From NCBI GenBank assembly GCA_024280615.1, contig JAJRPU010000174.1, positions 1 to 17,744 of the forward strand: 17,744 nt of DNA. The letters run 5' to 3'. The stretch is from Bacteroidota bacterium. Its GTDB lineage: Bacteria > Bacteroidota > Bacteroidia > JAADEI01. The notes below the pieces were generated by a model. It was not told the origin of the DNA and did not search any database. It saw only the letters and a list, made by a program, of their open reading frames with translations. Each line of letters opens with the position of its first letter. The stretch's first letter is position 1. This document shows positions 12,854 through 17,744 of the stretch, one piece after another. The translations under genes were made by a program, and so were the position numbers.

Positions 12854-15352
12854 ATGAGGAGGGCTATTGCAATGGCATGGCTTTTGTCCTCAATTCTCAG
12901 CGGTCAATCGAGGCATGTTGAAGCCGTGGTTCCCAAGAGCATTAACCAGTGGATTACTAGGGCTCCTGGTTCTACCATTACTGAACTTCCATCTGGAAAA
13001 TTATTTGTTCCCTTAGACATGAAGGAGCGAACTGGTCTTGGATCGGTTCAAGATAGGCACTTCCATATTTTACATCCCGATGGGAAATTTGACACTGCTA
13101 TTTATTTCACTTCCGCAGGAGGTAATTATATCAATTTTTTTACTTACTCATACATAATGGACAGTTCCGTAATAGCATATATAAACCCTGATGGGGACAA
13201 CTGGGGATTTACGGGAAGAGTATTACTTGTTGATACTGCTGGAAATATTATCAAACAATTAACAGTTGGGTATCGTATGATGTTTACAAATCTTATACCT
13301 TATGATTCAATGAGGTTCATTACAGTTCATAGTTATGGTGCAAATAGTTATTCGTTGTTCATACTTGCTATTCTTGACACAGCAATAAATTGCTATAAGA
13401 GGTGGAGTGTAAATATGTCTTATAATTACAGGGTTGCGGTTTATCAAGAATCTGTTGATTCCGCATTTCTCGCTATCATGGGGGCTTCAGGTGCTAGTCC
13501 ATTTAACGGTGGTGTCAATCTGGGATATATTAAGATGGATACTTCTGCGATGCAAGCAATCACATTCTGGTATAAGCATCCTTCGTATACAGAGATGTTC
13601 CCTGCCTTTAGATTTATAAAATTTAGCGATAGATTGCTTGTACATGGAGCTAGATGTGGATATAACGATGCTCCCTTAGTTCTTTATGCTATAGATAACA
13701 ATGGGAACGTTAAATGGGTTAGAACATTCTCTGGGATATCAGCAGACGTACCAAAACTGTATAAGATAGACTCATCAACTTTTGCGTGTGTAGGACTTTT
13801 CTCAAATCCGTCAATTTTTGGTGGTCAAGACGGATACATTATTTTGATGGACACGGCAGGTAATCTTCTTAAGGCTATAGCTATTGGTTCCACTGGTTCA
13901 GATCAAGTTTCTGCACTTCATAGATTTTCGGATGGTTCTTTCCTTATCGGTGCCTCTACTGACTTCTTCACAATAAGTGGCAGCCGAAGCCCAGTATATA
14001 TAAAAGCTGATCCAAATCTTCAATTTTCATGTGGGGGATTACACTGGAAAGACATAACGTCCTTACTTGATACTATGATAGATACAACTGCTTTTATTGA
14101 TACCTTTATCACTTATACCTTGGCTAATCACACTTGTGCCTCTTATGATAATGGACAGAGGGTTTCTGTAACAAGCTCAGCTGATTCTTCATTCTTATGG
14201 TGGGACTCGGTTTATACGAAGGTGGATACTATTATTCCAGCTGTATGTAATGGGGATAGTGGAATGGTGGTATTAAGTACTGTCGGTGGTGCTAGCCCCT
14301 ATGTATTCATATGGAGTACGGGAAGTGTGGATACCATTGATGTGGACACTGCTTTGTTGCAAGCGGGGTCATACACAGTGTTTGTTGAAGACGTTACAGG
14401 TTGTCGCTCGGATACCGATACCATTGCTATAATGGAGCCTCTGCCAGTGTCAGTGATTGTAGATAGCCTTACAAATATTCGGTGCTATGGGGATAGCAAT
14501 GGATTGATTGTGGTAAGTGCTGTGGGAGGCAATGGAGGATATTTATATGTTTGGAACACGGGAGACAGTTCTAATTCTCTTCGCGACGCTCCTGCTGGAA
14601 CATATATCGTTACCGTTACGGACAGTTTAGGCTGCGTAGGAACCGATACCATTGCTATAACGGAGCCTCTGCCAGTGTCAGTAATTGTAGATAGCCTTAC
14701 AAATATTCGGTGCTATGGGGATAGCAATGGATTAATTGTAGTAAGTGCTGTGGGAGGCAATGGAGGATATTCATATGTTTGGAACACGGGAGACAGTTCT
14801 AATTCTCTTCGCGATGTTCCTGCTGGAACATATATCGTTACCGTTACGGACAGTTTAGGCTGCGTAGGAACCGATACCATAACGATTTCCCAACCTACCA
14901 AATTAACAGTTAGTATAGATACTGTTAATAAGCCTTTGCTGGTTGCTAATGCTAGCGGAGGAACAACGCCCTATGCATACCAGTGGAACACAGGAAGTAA
15001 CACTGACACCACGACAGCTTCAGCCACCGGCTCATACTGGGTTCAAGTAACCGATAGTAACGGTTGTGTAGCAAGTGATACAGTGTTCGTCACTATAAAA
15101 GTTAATGAGGTTATTAAAATAGACAATTCTGATTGTAATATAAGAGTCATAGGAGAGAATCTGAATATTTTTTGTGAGGAGAGTATAGAGAAGGCAGTGA
15201 TTATCTCATTTGACGGAAAAATAGTACAAAAGAGCAGAAGTAGTGGAAAATTTGTTGAAATCACTTTACCTAATAGGAATAATGAACCATATTTCATAAT
15301 TCTTGAAACTGCTCACGGAAAGCAGATTTATAAGATAACAATTGTTAATTAG
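12854..15352 (+). CDS. Secreted or surface protein with SprB-type repeats and T9SS type A sorting domain
   Basis: The chosen start gives 832 residues. MRRAIAMAWLLSSILSGQSRHVEA is the signal peptide for export to the periplasm. Residues about 30-420 form a beta-propeller-like region with repeated DTAGN, GSDQVSALHRFSDGSFLIG and similar units. From about 462 to 745 come SprB-type repeats (core GLIVVSAVGGNGGY, W-TGDSS and AGTYIVTVTDSLGC), two of them almost identical. Residues about 749-832 look like a T9SS type A C-terminal domain (IISFDGKIVQKS and PYFIILETAHGKQIYKITIVN), which directs passage through the outer membrane and attachment or release. An upstream TTG at 12809 would only add 15 unlikely residues. 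Likely roles are adhesion, gliding or a surface filament; the repeat type is shared with the gliding adhesin SprB, but the protein is much smaller. Confidence 0.85.
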   Translation: MRRAIAMAWLLSSILSGQSRHVEAVVPKSINQWITRAPGSTITELPSGKLFVPLDMKERTGLGSVQDRHFHILHPDGKFDTAIYFTSAGGNYINFFTYSYIMDSSVIAYINPDGDNWGFTGRVLLVDTAGNIIKQLTVGYRMMFTNLIPYDSMRFITVHSYGANSYSLFILAILDTAINCYKRWSVNMSYNYRVAVYQESVDSAFLAIMGASGASPFNGGVNLGYIKMDTSAMQAITFWYKHPSYTEMFPAFRFIKFSDRLLVHGARCGYNDAPLVLYAIDNNGNVKWVRTFSGISADVPKLYKIDSSTFACVGLFSNPSIFGGQDGYIILMDTAGNLLKAIAIGSTGSDQVSALHRFSDGSFLIGASTDFFTISGSRSPVYIKADPNLQFSCGGLHWKDITSLLDTMIDTTAFIDTFITYTLANHTCASYDNGQRVSVTSSADSSFLWWDSVYTKVDTIIPAVCNGDSGMVVLSTVGGASPYVFIWSTGSVDTIDVDTALLQAGSYTVFVEDVTGCRSDTDTIAIMEPLPVSVIVDSLTNIRCYGDSNGLIVVSAVGGNGGYLYVWNTGDSSNSLRDAPAGTYIVTVTDSLGCVGTDTIAITEPLPVSVIVDSLTNIRCYGDSNGLIVVSAVGGNGGYSYVWNTGDSSNSLRDVPAGTYIVTVTDSLGCVGTDTITISQPTKLTVSIDTVNKPLLVANASGGTTPYAYQWNTGSNTDTTTASATGSYWVQVTDSNGCVASDTVFVTIKVNEVIKIDNSDCNIRVIGENLNIFCEESIEKAVIISFDGKIVQKSRSSGKFVEITLPNRNNEPYFIILETAHGKQIYKITIVN
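14414..14641 (+). repeat. 228-bp tandem repeat, copy 1 (SprB module)
   Basis: This unit encodes one 76-residue SprB-type module. It is followed directly by a second copy. By direct comparison I count 7 differences in 228 positions (about 97% identity). Flanking modules in the same gene are much more diverged, so the duplication or gene conversion is recent. Confidence 0.95.
14642..14869 (+). repeat. 228-bp tandem repeat, copy 2 (SprB module)
   Basis: This is the second copy, in frame with the first. Substitutions include L to S (TTATAT versus TCATAT) and A to V (GACGCT versus GATGTT), and the others are silent or in the linker. A third partial match of 11 bases (14870-14880) starts the next, diverged module. 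Confidence 0.95.
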
Positions 15353-15383
15353 GGACACATATAGAACCTAAAATTGTAGGGCG

Positions 15384-17744
15384 ATGCGCGGAGGGGATTG
15401 GTTTAAGGAGGTAAGCCTTAGGTTAGGGTTAATCGGATTGTTATTTGGATTTTCATGTTATTTTAATGCCAAGGGGCAAGGGGGATACATGTGGCATCAG
15501 AAACAAGCATATCCCAGAATAGGTTTTCATTCTTCAGATATGATGTTAGATAATTCTGAGTTTTTGTTTTGTGGCATAGATAACGAGTATAATTCTTTTC
15601 CACAGAAAGTTGTTTTGACAAGGGTTAGGGAAGACGGAGCTATATTAAGCAGTAAAGGTATTAAATCGGTAAACTACGAACTCTTGGGACCATGTTATGT
15701 TAGGAAGACAGGACAAGGGATTATGGTAACTGTATCGGCAGCGTACATAGACCCTGTTACCCCGGGACATACCAGAAGAGATATAGCACTTTTTGCTCAC
15801 GACCTCACTACAGACTCTGTTAACTGGTTTATCGTAATCCACGACGTCCAAGACGCTAGTGAAGCCATTCTAGGTAATATTGAAGCAACATGGAGCGGAG
15901 GTGAAGACACTGTTTTTGTTCCAATAGTTGTTTCCAATGCTAGCACGGGGAACTCTTCTGTTCATGTGTTTGCCTTTAAGGTCTCCGATGGTTCCCTCAT
16001 TTGGAAGACCTCATTCAAATGGGGTAATGTTGAACTGGGGCGTCCAAGAGGTATAACATTGCAAAACAATAAAGTGATAGTATATTACGGCACAGACAGG
16101 TATGGTGCTAATCGCGGTGTTCATATTGTTGTATTAGATTATGCCACTGGGAATATATTGAATACTGCTTCTGTGCTTCCTTACTGGGGTACTTCTCAAT
16201 TAGACCTTTATAATGTTAGGGACCTTGGTGGAGGAAGATATTTATTAGTCGGGACACACAGACCTTACTGGATTTTCAGGATGCAACCCTTTGCAGCGTT
16301 GATGAGACTAAATCCTTCTAACAATTTAATAGAATGGAAAAGGACTTTAAATTATGCACCTGGCAGTGGAGGTTTTTTTGATGCGATTGAAGTTGGGGGG
16401 ACTGAGTGGTGGCTTGTGGGTACGCAAGACAGTTCAATCTTTAATCCCTCTTCCAGTGCAGTAGTGATTGCTCACATCAATAGTTTGGGTTCTGTCCTCA
16501 AGGATGTGTATATCTATCCATCTCCTTCAAATATAATACGTAATCGGTTTTCAAATGGGGGGCTAAACAAAGGATTGTTTTATGTCGAAGAAACGGAAAT
16601 AGTAAAGCTTAACGATAGTCTTGAACTTAAATGTGCAGGGTTAAGTGTGCTTAGCAATATCGCTAATGATGGAGACATCGACTCTTTAATTATAGCTGAT
16701 GTTGATAGTATTGATTTTAGTGACCCTTGGACCACGTATCAAATTACACAGTTGTCCAATACCTCAATTCAAGTTGTTGATTTTACCGATACTATTAGAC
16801 AGTTAATGAATTTAGTTACAGATGGCATTGTTTCTGTCAATTTAGATACTATAAGTGGATTTCGTTGCCCTGGGGATTACGGTTCGGTATACATTAATGT
16901 TTCTGGAGGTAATCCTCCATATCTTTACACTTGGTATGATGATACGGACACTAGTTCAGGAGTTAACCTCAGTGTCATAAGTACGGACTCTGACCTAGTA
17001 AATATGCCGCCTCCTACCGATTCGTATTTCTACGTTAAAGTTGAAGATAATATGGGGTGTACGGGTTGGGACACGATTGATCCGAGAGCTCCAGATTCTA
17101 TTAGAGTAAGCGTGGGGATAGTGTCAGGAGGAAACTGCTATTATGATAGTTTATATAAAATAGAAGTGACGGTGAGGGGAGGTACGGCACCTTTCAACGT
17201 AGATTTGCTTAATGGAAGTGGACAGACTGTACGTAGTGGGAGTATAGGACCAAGTAGAACACTCACCTTAGATAGTATCCCTCCAGGCACCTACACCCTT
17301 AGTATTTCAGATGGCCGTGCTTGTAATAAAGACACATCTATAGTTATTCCAGCTCCTCCTCCACCTATCAACATAGATTTGGTTTTTCTTAAAAATGTTA
17401 CATGTGCTGACTCGTCGGACGGGAGGATAGAGGTTAGTGCTACGGGAGGCACAGGACCCTTGTCTTATGTGTGGATAGATTCTAATAACAGAGTTGTGGG
17501 CACAGGACCTGTATTAAGTAACATTGGAGGAGGTACTTATACAGTCAGAGTTAGTGATGCTAATGAATGTGTTGCTACACAGACGTTTACTGTTTATGAA
17601 CCACCAAAGCTAAAAGTCCTCCTCGATTCTATAACTGCCCCGGAATGTGCTACAAACCAAAACGCAGGTAATATCTTTATTACTGTTGAGGGGGGTACGC
17701 CACCGTATAGCTTTCTCTGGTACCCTGACGGATACCAAGGAGAA
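15384..17744 (+). CDS. Second SprB-repeat surface protein, C-terminus outside window
   Basis: The frame is open to the right edge (787 codons). It starts 31 bp after the previous stop, at the first ATG after an in-frame TAA at 15369. Residues 1-32 form a signal peptide (basic start, LGLIGLLFGFSCYF, then AKGQ). Residues about 35-430 are propeller-like (VFAFKVSDGSLIWKTSF, VVLDYATGNILNTAS, VRDLGGGRYLLVGT). SprB-type repeats start near 490 (SGFRCPGDYGSVYINVSGGN), 572, 662 (VTCADSSDGRIEVSATGG) and 742 (ECATNQNAGNIFITVEGGTP), and continue past the edge. A T9SS sorting domain is expected at the missing C-terminus but is not seen. The same plan as the upstream gene, in the same orientation, suggests paralogous surface proteins in one operon. 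Confidence 0.85.
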   Translation, partial: MRGGDWFKEVSLRLGLIGLLFGFSCYFNAKGQGGYMWHQKQAYPRIGFHSSDMMLDNSEFLFCGIDNEYNSFPQKVVLTRVREDGAILSSKGIKSVNYELLGPCYVRKTGQGIMVTVSAAYIDPVTPGHTRRDIALFAHDLTTDSVNWFIVIHDVQDASEAILGNIEATWSGGEDTVFVPIVVSNASTGNSSVHVFAFKVSDGSLIWKTSFKWGNVELGRPRGITLQNNKVIVYYGTDRYGANRGVHIVVLDYATGNILNTASVLPYWGTSQLDLYNVRDLGGGRYLLVGTHRPYWIFRMQPFAALMRLNPSNNLIEWKRTLNYAPGSGGFFDAIEVGGTEWWLVGTQDSSIFNPSSSAVVIAHINSLGSVLKDVYIYPSPSNIIRNRFSNGGLNKGLFYVEETEIVKLNDSLELKCAGLSVLSNIANDGDIDSLIIADVDSIDFSDPWTTYQITQLSNTSIQVVDFTDTIRQLMNLVTDGIVSVNLDTISGFRCPGDYGSVYINVSGGNPPYLYTWYDDTDTSSGVNLSVISTDSDLVNMPPPTDSYFYVKVEDNMGCTGWDTIDPRAPDSIRVSVGIVSGGNCYYDSLYKIEVTVRGGTAPFNVDLLNGSGQTVRSGSIGPSRTLTLDSIPPGTYTLSISDGRACNKDTSIVIPAPPPPINIDLVFLKNVTCADSSDGRIEVSATGGTGPLSYVWIDSNNRVVGTGPVLSNIGGGTYTVRVSDANECVATQTFTVYEPPKLKVLLDSITAPECATNQNAGNIFITVEGGTPPYSFLWYPDGYQGE

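Noticed and set aside
14414..14869. CRISPR-like or mobile-element repeat
   Set aside because: The units are 228 bp, directly abutting, in frame and encode protein modules; there are no spacers and no terminal inverted repeats.

Overview
The window looks like chromosomal DNA from a member of the Bacteroidota. The evidence is a Bacteroidota-style HemD preceded by a DUF4271 membrane protein, a TamB-like protein near an Omp85 barrel, two large secreted proteins with SprB-type repeats (the first with a type IX secretion system (T9SS) sorting domain), weak or absent Shine-Dalgarno sequences, and a TAnnTTTG-type promoter. No tRNA, rRNA, CRISPR array, transposase or phage gene was seen.

Layout. Positions 1-5138 hold a compact minus-strand cluster, read from right to left: family 2 glycosyltransferase, Omp85/BamA-like barrel, DUF4271 membrane protein, HemD-type uroporphyrinogen-III synthase, and a DUF255 thioredoxin-fold protein cut by the window edge. 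Successive genes overlap by 11-32 bp or lie 16 bp apart, so they are probably one transcription unit. Divergently, 5193-9734 encodes a TamB-like protein whose frame is broken by two adjacent stop codons (TAA TGA at 6807-6812). The frame stays open and protein-like on both sides, so this is a split gene, a very young pseudogene or a sequence error. A small minus-strand outer-membrane-type protein (9783-10460) converges on it. Next come a plus-strand SAM methyltransferase (10671-11441) and, 10 bp later, a lipoprotein with two C-terminal membrane helices (11452-12021).

Positions 12022-12853 are AT-rich with no convincing large gene. They contain a good Bacteroidota promoter-like motif that leads only into an 18-codon frame, and one possible small minus-strand membrane protein. 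From 12854 to the right edge are two consecutive large exported proteins with the same plan: signal peptide, beta-propeller-like N-terminal half, then SprB-type repeats. The first ends in a T9SS type A C-terminal domain and carries two nearly identical 228-bp tandem repeats. The second runs off the window.

Function. The left half mixes envelope biogenesis (Omp85/TamB pair, glycosyltransferase) with housekeeping tetrapyrrole synthesis. The right half is cell-surface or secreted proteins. The points most worth a second look are the interrupted tamB, the recently duplicated SprB module, and the orphan promoter region. I did not find a clearly new multi-gene system.
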